The notes: generated by a model from the letters alone, not told the origin. A stretch of DNA of 64,000 bases from JAGOVB01 sp964577365 (GCA_964577365.1 CAZNYP010000004.1:1-64000), one strand, 5' to 3'. Shown: positions 43,918-53,486, counted from the stretch's first letter. Program-made: numbers and translations.

Positions 43918-45411
43918 ATGTCAATCGTACTTATTATATTAGACGGCTGGGGTTATCGAGAAGACAAAACCGACAATGCCATCCTCGCTTCGAAAAAGCC
44001 TTACTTTGATTCATTGTGGGCAAAATATCCACATACCCTACTCGATGCTTCTGGACTCGCTGTGGGCCTCCCAGAGGGCCAGATGGGCAATAGTGAAATA
44101 GGTCACACCACGATCGGTGCCGGCAAAGTCATTGACACCGAGCTCGTGCGCATCCAAAAGGCGATCGACACCGGAGAGTTCGACAAAAACCCTGCATTCC
44201 AAGCACTCTTTAAACACGTAAAAGAAAATGATTCGGTACTCCACATCCAAGGTCTCCTCTCTGACGGTGGAGTGCACAGTCACGAGGATCATCTCTTTGC
44301 GTTTCTCCGTGCGGCAAAAAAAGCTGGGATAAAAAAGGTAGCCATACATGCATTTACCGATGGGCGCGACACACCCCCACAGAGCGCAGCCGAATCACTC
44401 AAACGTCTCGAAAAAGTCCTCGAGGAAGTCGGCAATGCTTTTATCGCTACCATATCTGGTCGCTATTACGCTATGGACCGTGACAACAACTGGGACCGAC
44501 TAGCAAAGACCGAACAGGCGCTCTTTGAGTGCAAAGGCAATGTATGCACTATAAGGCCCTCAGAATTCGTCGAGAATCTCTACAAAGAAGAGAAAAAGGA
44601 CGAATACCTAGAACCTATCGTGTGTATCGGTGAGACAGGTGAAGGGTGTGCGATAAAGCCACATGATGGAGTGATTTTCTTCAATTTTCGTGCAGATCGA
44701 GCACGCATGCTATCGAGCAAGCTCCTCGAAAAACAGGGTGCGGATGACATCTGCTTTGTCACCTTTACCGAATACAGCACCGAATTCAAGTGCCTCGTCG
44801 CCTTCCCTCCTGCAAATATCCGCACAACCCTCGCAAAAGAGATATCTGACGCTGGCATGAAACAGGCACACATCGCAGAAACAGAAAAATTCCCACACGC
44901 TACATACTTTCTAAACGGTGGTGTCGAAAAACCATACCCTGGCGAGGTCCATATCATGCTCGATAGCCGAAAGGACGTAAAGACTCATGATCAAGCTCCC
45001 AAAATGCGTGCTGAGGGTATCGCCGACAAAGCGATCGAAGAAATAGAAAAAGGGACTGATTTTATCTTTATAAACTTCGCAAACCCAGACATGGTCGGAC
45101 ACACCGCAAATGTCCCCGCCATCATCGAGGCCGTCGAAGAGGTAGACAGACAGCTCTCACGAGTGATTAGCACTCTCGAGAAAAAACACGGCATCGCCTT
45201 TATCACTGCAGACCATGGAAATGCCGAAGTGAATATGGACAACGGGATCCCACACACCTCTCATACGACGAACAAAGTCCCCGCTATCCTCACGAGCACA
45301 GACTACACCCTAGAGTCAGGAGGTCTCGCAGATATAGCCCCAACCATCCTCTCACTCCTTTGTATCGAGCAGCCTGCGGATATGACTGGCCACAACATAG
45401 CGCATCACTAG
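43918..45411 (+). CDS. gpmI: phosphoglycerate mutase, cofactor-independent
   Basis: 497 residues, full alkaline-phosphatase-type iPGM: LIILDGWGYRE at the N-terminus, the phospho-acceptor Ser in GNSEIGHTTIGAG, HAFTDGRDTPP, NFRADRARML, and metal ligands in NPDMVGHTAN and ADHGNAE. The last 60 nt overlap the convergent DedA-PAP2 gene. Confidence 0.96.
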   Translation: MSIVLIILDGWGYREDKTDNAILASKKPYFDSLWAKYPHTLLDASGLAVGLPEGQMGNSEIGHTTIGAGKVIDTELVRIQKAIDTGEFDKNPAFQALFKHVKENDSVLHIQGLLSDGGVHSHEDHLFAFLRAAKKAGIKKVAIHAFTDGRDTPPQSAAESLKRLEKVLEEVGNAFIATISGRYYAMDRDNNWDRLAKTEQALFECKGNVCTIRPSEFVENLYKEEKKDEYLEPIVCIGETGEGCAIKPHDGVIFFNFRADRARMLSSKLLEKQGADDICFVTFTEYSTEFKCLVAFPPANIRTTLAKEISDAGMKQAHIAETEKFPHATYFLNGGVEKPYPGEVHIMLDSRKDVKTHDQAPKMRAEGIADKAIEEIEKGTDFIFINFANPDMVGHTANVPAIIEAVEEVDRQLSRVISTLEKKHGIAFITADHGNAEVNMDNGIPHTSHTTNKVPAILTSTDYTLESGGLADIAPTILSLLCIEQPADMTGHNIAHH

Positions 45412-46629
45412 GACAGCCGTCGTTGAGACGATGAGGCCGAGTGCCGCTCCTGCCACAACATCGGTAAACCAGTGCACATTGAGATATATACGACTAAAGC
45501 CGACGAGGACCACCATCATGAAATTTGTAACCACAAAAAACTCTCGGTAGAGACTGTTTTTAATCTGTTTTGCAAAGAGATACGCCACAAAAAAGAAAAA
45601 TATGGTTGCCGCTACCGTATGTCCGCTCGGGAAACTCTGATCCACGAGGTACATGACCGCATTATCAGGACGGACACGCCCTACTATCTCCTTTAGTGCT
45701 GAAGTCAAAAACAAACCTACTCCCGTAGTGACCGCGAGTATGGTGGCATGAAAAAACTTTCTCTTTATCGCAAGGTGGATGATGTACACACCTCCAACGA
45801 TAGAGAGCACCGCTGGACTCAAAATATAGCTCACGAGTACGAAAAATGTATTCCAGCTATGACTGAGTTGTTCAATGAAGATACTGAGCCACACATCGAA
45901 CTGGACGAGAAATGTATGAGCTGACAGTGCATCCTGCATCGTCCGAGTAAACACATATATCGCTACCACGTTGAGTGCCAAAATGTGCAACTCATAGTGA
46001 GTAAAAATGTGTCTACGACTATTTATGTACCGATATCCCCATATCAAGAGTCCAATGACGATAAATCCGATGAGCACGATCTTGCCCAATATCTCTGATA
46101 CGAGCTCGTAGCTCGCTCCAAAGACATACCCTGCAGCAACAGATAGACTAGCCCAGATGAGACAGCCGAGTGCATTTATAGGTAAAAATCGTTTGAGACG
46201 TACACGACTCGCTCCCACTGCAAATGGGACGAGAGGGCGCGTGAGTGGATTGAACCTGCCGATGAGGAGCGACTTTCCAGTATGTCGATCTACGACGATC
46301 TGAGCCTTCTCGATATCGAGAGGGGTAATGAGAAAATATCTACCGTATTTTACGAGTAGATTGTACCCAAACCTCCTACCTAATGCATATGAGAAAATGT
46401 CCCCACAAAATGCTCCGACAACCGCAAAAGCAGTGACAATAAATGGGTTGATATAGCCCAGTTTTGCCACAAAGCCGGACAGCATCACCACTGTCTGTCC
46501 TGGTATGAGTGTCCCGAGGAGTGGGAGTGACTCGATAGCAGCAACAATAAAGACGATGGTATAGCCACCATGTATGATGATTTGCTGGAGTACGGCGAGG
46601 ATCGATGCAGAGAATTCGTGAATTTGCAC
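45352..46629 (-). CDS. DedA-PAP2 fusion membrane protein
   Basis: 425 residues from a GTG start with TATAAT 6 nt upstream. Residues ~1-200 are a DedA/SNARE-associated domain (IPGQTVVMLSGF; GRFGYNLLVKYGRYF; GRFNPLTRPLVPFAVG). Residues ~225-415 are a PAP2 phosphatase with its three motifs KEIVGRVRP, PSGHT and SRIYLNVHWFTDV. Such fusions probably recycle or dephosphorylate lipid carriers such as undecaprenyl diphosphate. Confidence 0.9.
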   Translation of the reverse strand: MQIHEFSASILAVLQQIIIHGGYTIVFIVAAIESLPLLGTLIPGQTVVMLSGFVAKLGYINPFIVTAFAVVGAFCGDIFSYALGRRFGYNLLVKYGRYFLITPLDIEKAQIVVDRHTGKSLLIGRFNPLTRPLVPFAVGASRVRLKRFLPINALGCLIWASLSVAAGYVFGASYELVSEILGKIVLIGFIVIGLLIWGYRYINSRRHIFTHYELHILALNVVAIYVFTRTMQDALSAHTFLVQFDVWLSIFIEQLSHSWNTFFVLVSYILSPAVLSIVGGVYIIHLAIKRKFFHATILAVTTGVGLFLTSALKEIVGRVRPDNAVMYLVDQSFPSGHTVAATIFFFFVAYLFAKQIKNSLYREFFVVTNFMMVVLVGFSRIYLNVHWFTDVVAGAALGLIVSTTAVLVMRYVVASHIRRLLDTKE

Positions 46630-46718
46630 CCGACAATTATACCATGTAGCAAAAGGCTAAAATAACAAAAAAGTTATTCCAGCCGATGCTTTAAATTTGT
46701 CTTTTTTATAGGTATTTT

Positions 46719-46724
46719 TATAAT
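46719..46724 (+). promoter_or_regulatory. -10 box of the response-regulator gene
   Basis: TATAAT exactly 6 nt before the ATG; TTGTCT lies 16 nt upstream as a -35. Confidence 0.7.
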
Positions 46725-46730
46725 TATCCT

Positions 46731-47405
46731 ATGCGTATTTTAGTCATAGAAGACGACATCGACCTACGAGACTATATCCGTGCGCATTTGGAGCAGGAAT
46801 CATTTGCGGTAGATGCTACCGCCGACGGTCAGCGTGGTATGTACATGGCTCAGACAAACGAGTACGACATCATCCTCCTCGATCTCACCCTCCCTCGCAA
46901 GGATGGCATGGACATCTGTGAAGAACTCCGTCTAGGCGGCAACAATACCCCTATCATCGTCATATCCGAGACCACAGAGCTCCCCGCAAAGGTTATCCTC
47001 CTCGACATGGGGGCAGATGATTATATTTCCAAACCGTTTGATATAAGCGAGCTCGTCGCCCGTGTCCGGGCACAGCTGCGTCGCCCACGCATTGCAGAAC
47101 AATCAACTCTTTTTCTCGGAGATCTATACCTAAACGTAAACAAACAAGTAGTCATGCGTGGCGAGCGTGAGGTCTATCTCACTCGCAAAGAATTCTCACT
47201 CCTCGAATACCTCATGCGACACAAGGGTGTCGTCCTCTCACGAGGTATACTGCTCGAACATGTATGGAATGCAGAGAGTGATCCTTTTACAAACACAGTA
47301 GAAGCACACATCTTGAGATTGCGTAAGAAAATAGGAACTACTGATGAACGTGAACTCATCCACAATGTACCAGGTAGAGGCTATAAAATAGACCTTATGA
47401 GATGA
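46731..47405 (+). CDS. OmpR-family response regulator (orphan)
   Basis: 224 residues. Receiver domain 1-118 with acidic pocket EDD, phospho-Asp in IILLDLTLP, and the KPFD Lys. Winged-helix DNA-binding domain ~128-222 with VYLTRKEFSLLEYLMRHKG and HNVPGRGYKI. No histidine kinase is in the window, so its partner is unknown. The last 11 nt overlap the convergent nuclease gene. Confidence 0.93.
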   Translation: MRILVIEDDIDLRDYIRAHLEQESFAVDATADGQRGMYMAQTNEYDIILLDLTLPRKDGMDICEELRLGGNNTPIIVISETTELPAKVILLDMGADDYISKPFDISELVARVRAQLRRPRIAEQSTLFLGDLYLNVNKQVVMRGEREVYLTRKEFSLLEYLMRHKGVVLSRGILLEHVWNAESDPFTNTVEAHILRLRKKIGTTDERELIHNVPGRGYKIDLMR

Positions 47406-48225
47406 GATAGAGATCCTGGTTGTATTCTCCGACTCCCACGTATTCCGCCTCACCAGCTATAATCTTCTCAAAAGGTTTACAGTGCATGCAGCCATTTTTA
47501 GGACAGATGAATTCTTTTTTATCACGGGCTATTTTTACCTGATGTGCTACCTCATAGACCCTATCGTACGCTTCTTTTAGGTCAGGAAGAGTCACTGTCT
47601 TTGGGGTATCATCGCGGTCGATGTACCAGTAGCTCGCCCCACTAACTTTTCTCTTTTGACAATTGTGTACGAGGAGGTGGTATATGGGAAGCTGGAGTGA
47701 ATTGTCTTTTTCATCCGACTTTCCAGTCTTGAAATCGAGAATGTGTACACTGTCATCCCCAGGCACGTACTGCATCCAGTCTACCTTTCCACATAAAATA
47801 ATATTCTCATCTTCTGAGAGGTAGTACCACGGGAGATCTTCTTTCATACGCAATGCCTTTTGGACGAGTGGCTCTGGGTGCGATAGGACACGGTGTATCA
47901 TCGAGACACCACGCTCTTTTGATTCTTTTTCACTTTCTGGTGATACAAAACCACCCTTTTTCCCTGTTACTTTTGACCACTCTTTTTCAAATAGTTCGAG
48001 GAGTGGCTGTTTCATTCGGTCTTCGGCTTTTACCTGAGCGAGAGGTTCGAGGACTGCATGCACCGCAATACCGAGGGACATCGCAGGGCTCACCACATTT
48101 ATCTTTCGGCCAGTCTTTGGATCCTTGTAGACATTGTGGAGATAGTAGGCGCGCGGGCACTTCAAAAAGTCTCCCATCGAAGAATGCGAGACCCAGACGG
48201 CGCTGAATTTGTTGCGTTCGGTCAT
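47395..48225 (-). CDS. PD-(D/E)XK nuclease, probable Fe-S (Cas4/AddB-like)
   Basis: 276 residues: SHSSMGDFLKCPRAYYLH at the N-terminus, H-A-V near 55, catalytic ILDFKTGK and QLPIYHLL. One Cys at ~23 and three at the C-terminus (CPKNGCMHC) reproduce the four-cysteine Fe-S layout of AddB and Cas4 nucleases. Likely acts on DNA ends. There is no CRISPR array or helicase neighbour. It overlaps the SGNH gene by 4 nt. Confidence 0.85.
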   Translation of the reverse strand: MTERNKFSAVWVSHSSMGDFLKCPRAYYLHNVYKDPKTGRKINVVSPAMSLGIAVHAVLEPLAQVKAEDRMKQPLLELFEKEWSKVTGKKGGFVSPESEKESKERGVSMIHRVLSHPEPLVQKALRMKEDLPWYYLSEDENIILCGKVDWMQYVPGDDSVHILDFKTGKSDEKDNSLQLPIYHLLVHNCQKRKVSGASYWYIDRDDTPKTVTLPDLKEAYDRVYEVAHQVKIARDKKEFICPKNGCMHCKPFEKIIAGEAEYVGVGEYNQDLYLIS

Positions 48226-48830
48226 TTACGTAAGTCTACCACCACCGGATATATACGCTCAACAATCTTTGCATATCCCACGTCATTTGGGTGAATCGAG
48301 TCAAACATATATCGCGAATCCCCTACGAGACCTGCGAGAATATTTGAGACGTACCCCGTTTTATAGGTCTTGCTCAGTTCTGCATACATATCATCAGCAT
48401 TGTCGAGGAGTGCCTGATCGCGCACACCGAGAATGACCACGACACTTCCGCCAGCCTGGAGCTTTTGAATGATCGTAGCGAGATTTGCACGAGTCGCAGA
48501 CCGATCTACACGTCGGAGAAAATCATTGCCACCGAGAGACAGGAGGACGATACCCGGCTTTTGTGCGAGTACCTCATCGACACGGACTACTCCATCACTA
48601 CTCGTATTTCCATTTACCCCCATGTTTATGACGGGAGCATTGAGCTTTCGTGAGAGCTGTGAAGCCATGTCATTTCCCTTTGTTGAACCGTAGCCAAATG
48701 CCAAACTATCACCAAAGAGGACGACGGTGTCATTTTTAGGTGGGTAATTGGTAATGTCTTTTCGTACGAGGAAGAAAAAACCCACAAATACCGCTATGAT
48801 AGCGATGATACTAGGCAGCCACTTTCTCAT
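48222..48830 (-). CDS. SGNH/GDSL hydrolase
   Basis: 202 residues: N-terminal anchor (~8-24), then block I FGDSLAFGYG, block II GVNGNTSSDG, block III LGGNDFLR, and catalytic DSIHPN. Likely an extracytoplasmic esterase; substrate unknown. Overlaps both neighbours by 4 nt. Confidence 0.9.
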   Translation of the reverse strand: MRKWLPSIIAIIAVFVGFFFLVRKDITNYPPKNDTVVLFGDSLAFGYGSTKGNDMASQLSRKLNAPVINMGVNGNTSSDGVVRVDEVLAQKPGIVLLSLGGNDFLRRVDRSATRANLATIIQKLQAGGSVVVILGVRDQALLDNADDMYAELSKTYKTGYVSNILAGLVGDSRYMFDSIHPNDVGYAKIVERIYPVVVDLRK

Positions 48831-49417
48831 TGGATGGTGATTTTCTGGATAACTATGTCTTGTAATGGTTTATCGTCGATACTGGTCTCACTGGTAGCGA
48901 TCGCATCAACAGTCTCGAGGCCCTTGGTCACACGACCGAAAATAGTGTAGCTGTGTGGAAGAGGTACGTCCTTGTGCATAATGAAAAACTGGCTTCCGTT
49001 TGTATTTGGGCCTGCATTTGCCATAGCGAGAGTCCCACGAACGTAGCCACGAGCATATGACTCAGTCTGAGGATTGAGCTCGTCAGCAAAGGTATACCCA
49101 GGACCTCCACGGCCAGTGCCGGTAGGGTCTCCTCCCTGGATCATAAAGTCCTTTATCACACGATGAAAAATAACTCCGTTATAAAATCCTTTCTGAGCGA
49201 GAGTGGCAAAGTTTTCTACAGTTTTTGGAGCGTCGGATGGAAAGAGCTCTACTTCGATGATGCCTTTGTTTGTTTCGATGGTTGCTTTTGACATGGTGGT
49301 GGTTATTGGGGTGGTGTTGATGATATTTGTAGTATTTTCGGTCTTTTTTTCCTTTGGGCTATAGCTAAAACCGAAAAATACCAGTCCGATAAATAAAATA
49401 ATTGCTACATATTTCAT
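48827..49417 (-). CDS. peptidyl-prolyl isomerase, cyclophilin type
   Basis: 196 residues: N-terminal anchor (~4-18), then the cyclophilin domain with FHRVIKDFMIQGGDPTGTGRGGPGY and MANAGPNTNGSQFFI. Probably folds exported proteins. TATACT lies 8 nt before the ATG. Confidence 0.94.
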   Translation of the reverse strand: MKYVAIILFIGLVFFGFSYSPKEKKTENTTNIINTTPITTTMSKATIETNKGIIEVELFPSDAPKTVENFATLAQKGFYNGVIFHRVIKDFMIQGGDPTGTGRGGPGYTFADELNPQTESYARGYVRGTLAMANAGPNTNGSQFFIMHKDVPLPHSYTIFGRVTKGLETVDAIATSETSIDDKPLQDIVIQKITIQ

Positions 49418-49419
49418 AT

Positions 49420-50394
49420 CTATTTAGTATACTGATTTATTACAGAAAGTACACGTTCCCGAGCCTCGGCTACACTACCCCTCATGAGGGCTCCAGCAGC
49501 TACCTTGTGTCCTCCACCACCGAGCTGTGGAATCATGACCGAGAGGTCGTACTTTTGGATATCCTGAGATCGGAAGCTGCATTTGACTTCATTTGGAGTA
49601 TCTTCTACCCCACATCCGGCGAGGCTGACACCATGTACATTTCGTAGTATGCCAGATATGAGTGATGCCGAAGCAGCCTTTGGGTCGATATTCTCATTTT
49701 TCATATCTTCGAGGGAAATAAAAGATAGGATCACATCCCCCACCTTTTCTGCTTTTCGATAGGCCAGACTCTCGAAACGGAGTACATCAAAATCCATCCG
49801 ATGGAGTGCACTGATGTCCTGAGCAAATTCTGGAGCTAGGTCGCGTAGTTCCATAGCGATGACAAACGCCTCTTTGTTCGTCGTGGCATGCACAAAATTC
49901 CCGGTATCAGTGTATATACCGAGCAAAAGATTGCGTGCGATCGCATTTGTGATTGGTATATTCCACTTTTTGAGGAGTCGATAGACCATAACAGCGGTAG
50001 CAGAGGCGTTTGGATCGATGAGGTCGATAGCAGATCCACCTTTGTTTGATGCGTGATGGTCGATATTGATGACTTTGAGATGTGGCTCGAAGCTGAATTT
50101 TCCTTTTGAAGTGATGCGATCGACCGTCGAGTCGAGGATGATAAATAAATCGAACTCTTTTTGATCTATTTCGAGGAAATTTTTGGCGACAATTTTATCT
50201 GCACCTGGTAAATGCGCCATATTTGGATCGAGATCACTATCACCTTTTATCACCGTGACTTTCTTCCCGATACCAGTAAGGGCATGATACATAGCGAGTG
50301 CGCTCCCCTGACTATCGCAATCAGGACTAGGGTGTAAATGGAGCAAAATGAACTGGGCACGCTGAATTTCTGCAAATATTTGGTCTTCGATCAT
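49420..50394 (-). CDS. DHH family phosphoesterase (NrnA-like)
   Basis: 324 residues: LHPSPDCDSQGSALAMYHAL (DHH motif I variant with D-x-D), IIDSTVDRI, IDHHASN and C-terminal DHHA1 GGGGHKVAAGA. NrnA-type enzymes degrade nano-RNA, cyclic dinucleotide products and pAp. TATAGT lies 6 nt before the ATG. Confidence 0.9.
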   Translation of the reverse strand: MIEDQIFAEIQRAQFILLHLHPSPDCDSQGSALAMYHALTGIGKKVTVIKGDSDLDPNMAHLPGADKIVAKNFLEIDQKEFDLFIILDSTVDRITSKGKFSFEPHLKVINIDHHASNKGGSAIDLIDPNASATAVMVYRLLKKWNIPITNAIARNLLLGIYTDTGNFVHATTNKEAFVIAMELRDLAPEFAQDISALHRMDFDVLRFESLAYRKAEKVGDVILSFISLEDMKNENIDPKAASASLISGILRNVHGVSLAGCGVEDTPNEVKCSFRSQDIQKYDLSVMIPQLGGGGHKVAAGALMRGSVAEARERVLSVINQYTK

Positions 50395-50410
50395 GGGGAC
50401 ACTATATCAT

Positions 50411-50442
50411 AAAAAAAGGGCGCCCCGGAAAGCCAGGGCGCC
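50411..50442 (-). terminator. intrinsic terminator
   Basis: Stem GGCGCCCTGG/CCGGGGCGCC (one G-T pair), CTTT loop, then seven T on the minus strand. Confidence 0.88.
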
Positions 50443-50463
50443 TTTCGACCATGTAGGTGGTCA

Positions 50464-51003
50464 CTACCGTCTCCAACGCCGACGCACGAGGAACAGACCA
50501 ATGCACCCGAGACCAGCGAGGGCAAAGTGCCCGGGCTCAGGGATACTGTTCAGTCGCGCAACATCGAGGACAAATACGCCGGGATCGAGTATCAGCTCGA
50601 TGACCCCGACGAAGGAACTCGGGGCAACACCAATCTCGCCGGGGTAGATGGCATCACCATCCCAGGTGGCCTGGGAGCCATCAAAGATTCTTCCGACGAG
50701 AAGCCATTCGGTATCCGTCGGGAGCTCGAACCGAAAACTCGGCACGACCTCGATCGCACCGCCGTCGATGGTGATCTTGAGAGGCTCGGTGGTTTGAATG
50801 GAGGTGTTACCCCATGAGGCATTCCAGAGTCCGCCGAAGCTCCACACCCGGAGGGTGTTTTTTTCGGTGTAGCCACCGGGGTACGCCTGGTCGAACTCTG
50901 TATAGGACATGATGTCCACCGCGTGGACATGGTTGAGGTTGGGAGAGGTTACGAGCATGGCAAGCACGCTCACAGCACTGACGAAGAACGTTTTCATGTT
51001 CAT
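50464..51003 (-). CDS. secreted protein with PEP-CTERM-like sorting signal
   Basis: 179 residues: signal peptide (~1-28, ending VHA), an extracytoplasmic beta-rich domain with several Trp/Gly, and a C-terminal NSIPEPGHFALAGLGCIGLF then LVRRRWRR: PEP motif, hydrophobic helix, Arg cluster. That is the layout recognised by exosortase. A TTGACG/TAAGGT promoter with a 17-nt spacer lies upstream, and it has its own terminator. GC-rich relative to its neighbours. Confidence 0.75.
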   Translation of the reverse strand: MNMKTFFVSAVSVLAMLVTSPNLNHVHAVDIMSYTEFDQAYPGGYTEKNTLRVWSFGGLWNASWGNTSIQTTEPLKITIDGGAIEVVPSFRFELPTDTEWLLVGRIFDGSQATWDGDAIYPGEIGVAPSSFVGVIELILDPGVFVLDVARLNSIPEPGHFALAGLGCIGLFLVRRRWRR

Positions 51004-51039
51004 GAAAACCTTATCAGACTATTTGCGAAACGTCAATAC

Positions 51040-51951
51040 CTAGTAGAGGTCTACATCCTCACGATACACCTGCTCCCCGTCAAACAATATCTCTACCTTG
51101 TAGCTACCTGGCGCGTCAGCGTATTTTTTCCCTGTTTCAGCATATGGTGAATACGTCGAAGATATAGTCTCTCCAGGACCTATTTTCTTTGGATATGTGA
51201 GCTCTATCGGCGCACGATCCCCAAAGACAAGCTGGAACCTTACTCCATTCTCAAACGCCACCACCCCTTCGTTGTAAATAGTGATGGTGAGCTCGGTGCG
51301 GCGATTATTCACGAGTGCTGGTGCAGGCACGATGGTGATGTCTTTTACAATAAATACAGGTACTTCGATGAGTGGTGTCGAGGTCGCAATAGGCTCTGCA
51401 TAGGTACTAAATTTCCACATTCCCTCTGCCTTTGCAAAAATCAAGTCTCGTGTCGTCGAAGAACCAAACTCGTCTGTAATGACCGCAGTGACGATCATCG
51501 TGTCGTCGAGGCGACTCGTCCGGATGAACTGTGCACTCGAAAACTCTGTATCAAAAGCCTTGCGGACTTCGGCAAAATCATCGACTACTGGTGTAGAGGT
51601 TGCGGGAGCTGGTTCGTCGATCACGATAGGAGGAAGTGCCTGTGGAGTGAGATCTGGAAAAGTAATGGGAGCGGGAGTACTAGGCGCAATCGCTGGGATT
51701 TTATCTCTAAAGAAAAACCAGACTATACCGAGCACCACACATATGAAGAAAAGAATGAGCAATGCAGAAAAACGCATTCCCTTTTTGCGTGGTGCTCGTT
51801 TTTTCTTTGACTCGACATATGCGAGAGCCTGATCGATGTCGGCATCGTTCCAATCACCTGTATGCAAATCGCTTCGAATCTTTTCAATGTGTGCTCCGAT
51901 GGCCAGTTGCGATTCGATAAAAGTAGTGAGCTGTTTATCTGGTCGTTTCAC
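51040..51951 (-). CDS. membrane-anchored protein with CARDB-like domain
   Basis: 303 residues from a GTG start, TATAAT 6 nt upstream. The N-terminal UBA-like helical segment (HTGDWNDADIDQALAYVE) is cytoplasmic, a Lys/Arg cluster and membrane helix follow (~60-80), then a Pro/Ala-rich spacer, a soluble domain (~125-190) and a C-terminal CARDB/Ig-like domain (~205-300, LTITIYNEGVVAFENG). Surface protein of unknown role. Confidence 0.75.
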   Translation of the reverse strand: MKRPDKQLTTFIESQLAIGAHIEKIRSDLHTGDWNDADIDQALAYVESKKKRAPRKKGMRFSALLILFFICVVLGIVWFFFRDKIPAIAPSTPAPITFPDLTPQALPPIVIDEPAPATSTPVVDDFAEVRKAFDTEFSSAQFIRTSRLDDTMIVTAVITDEFGSSTTRDLIFAKAEGMWKFSTYAEPIATSTPLIEVPVFIVKDITIVPAPALVNNRRTELTITIYNEGVVAFENGVRFQLVFGDRAPIELTYPKKIGPGETISSTYSPYAETGKKYADAPGSYKVEILFDGEQVYREDVDLY

Positions 51952-51958
51952 CCCTACA

Positions 51959-53422
51959 TTATACTATATATTTTTTGATATCAGCCTCAGTTCCCCCCAC
52001 TTTTTTATGTGGATTAAATTTTCCATTCGGATCAAAGATCTTTTTTATTTGTTCAAACACTCCATAGAGCTCATCGCCATAAAATTCTTTCAAAAAAGGT
52101 GTGCGGATGATACCGTCACTGTGATCTGCGGAGAGATTCCCTCCGAGAGATTTTATGAGTGCGACCACTTCGCGGGTAAATGCGATGATTTTGTCGGCTA
52201 CTGTAGGATCCTTGAAGTCAAAAATCGGAATGATGCGTAGTGCACCATCAGCGATATGTCCGTGAAAGGCATAGCGGAGGCCAAACTTTTCGACGATCGA
52301 CACGAGTCCCGGGACAAATCGATCAAAATTCTCCACCGGTACGATACTGTCCTCGACACACGGCACGGCTCGCTCTCCCTCACGATGATGATCGCGGACA
52401 AGGCTGTATGATGAGCGGCGAATCTTCCAGGCAGCCTCTACAACTGCAGTATCCGTCACTTTTTCTCCTCCTATATCCACCTCAGTATCAAACTGGGCCA
52501 AAATGAGCGCAGTAGTCTCTGCAGTGAAAAATCGCTCGATCTTCTCGGCTTCTGGTTTCATAAAGTTGCGAGCACATTCAAAGGTATGCACATCAAATGT
52601 TTCTACACTCTCTGGATTGTGTGCGAGAATTTGCTTTAAAATGTTTGGTAAATCGTGGATGGAATTGATTGGGATAATGTAAAGAACTGTATTTTTTGGG
52701 ATGGGAACGAGTTTCAATACTGCTTTAGTGACGATGCCGAGTGTTCCCTGAGTTCCCACAAAAAGTGGAGTGAGATCGATATTTTCTCCCTGCATGATAC
52801 GGTCCAGACGGTATCCCGATGCTACTTTCTTTACCTGCCCCATAGCGTGGCGCAATTTGTCTGCATATTTGTGATGGAGATCGACGAGGGATTTTTCATA
52901 CTCAGTCGTAGGAGCGTGTGGACCAGTACTCACGACCTCACCATGTGCGAGGACGACATCGAGGGCGAGGACATTGTCGATCGTCGCACCAAAGCGGAGA
53001 CTCTTTTCACCCGAGGCATTGTTCCCGATCATTCCCCCGATACCAGCGATGAGATGTGATGATGGATATGGTGCAAACATGAGGCCATGCGCCTTTGCTG
53101 CTTCCTCTATATCACGAAAATACGCACCAGTCTCTACGGTAGCGGTCTGCGTGCTAGGATCTATCTCTATCTTGTTCATGTATTTGGTGAGATTCATGAT
53201 GTAGCCTTCGGTGAGTGATCCTCCGGTCATACAGGTTCCTCCGGCACGCACCGATATACTCTCGCCTGGCCCCACCCCCTTTACGAGCTCGATAATATCA
53301 GAAACATTTTTTGGAAAATACACTCCCTTCGGTCTTACTTTGAAAATACTGGCATCGGTCGCATGTTCTATCAGGACTTTTTCGTCTTGAGAAAAATCAC
53401 CAGAAAAATTTTGGATTTGCAT
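51959..53422 (-). CDS. FAD-binding oxidoreductase (GlcD/D-lactate dehydrogenase type)
   Basis: 487 residues. The FAD_binding_4 domain (~35-215) has ISVRAGGTCMTGGSL and GIGGMIGNNASGEKSLRFG. The C-terminal FAD-linked oxidase domain has YAFHGHIADGALRIIP and the closing LGGNLSADHSDG. Likely oxidises a 2-hydroxy acid such as D-lactate or glycolate. Acceptor unknown. TAAAAT lies 6 nt before the ATG. Confidence 0.92.
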   Translation of the reverse strand: MQIQNFSGDFSQDEKVLIEHATDASIFKVRPKGVYFPKNVSDIIELVKGVGPGESISVRAGGTCMTGGSLTEGYIMNLTKYMNKIEIDPSTQTATVETGAYFRDIEEAAKAHGLMFAPYPSSHLIAGIGGMIGNNASGEKSLRFGATIDNVLALDVVLAHGEVVSTGPHAPTTEYEKSLVDLHHKYADKLRHAMGQVKKVASGYRLDRIMQGENIDLTPLFVGTQGTLGIVTKAVLKLVPIPKNTVLYIIPINSIHDLPNILKQILAHNPESVETFDVHTFECARNFMKPEAEKIERFFTAETTALILAQFDTEVDIGGEKVTDTAVVEAAWKIRRSSYSLVRDHHREGERAVPCVEDSIVPVENFDRFVPGLVSIVEKFGLRYAFHGHIADGALRIIPIFDFKDPTVADKIIAFTREVVALIKSLGGNLSADHSDGIIRTPFLKEFYGDELYGVFEQIKKIFDPNGKFNPHKKVGGTEADIKKYIV

Positions 53423-53442
53423 ATGGGTATTTTAGCATAAAG

Positions 53443-53471
53443 AAAAACAGGCCCCCGTCGTGGGGGCCTGT
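53443..53471 (-). terminator. intrinsic terminator
   Basis: 10-bp stem ACAGGCCCCC/GGGGGCCTGT (53447-53471), then TTTTTCTTT on the minus strand. Confidence 0.92.
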
Positions 53472-53486
53472 CCTGTGTATACGAGG

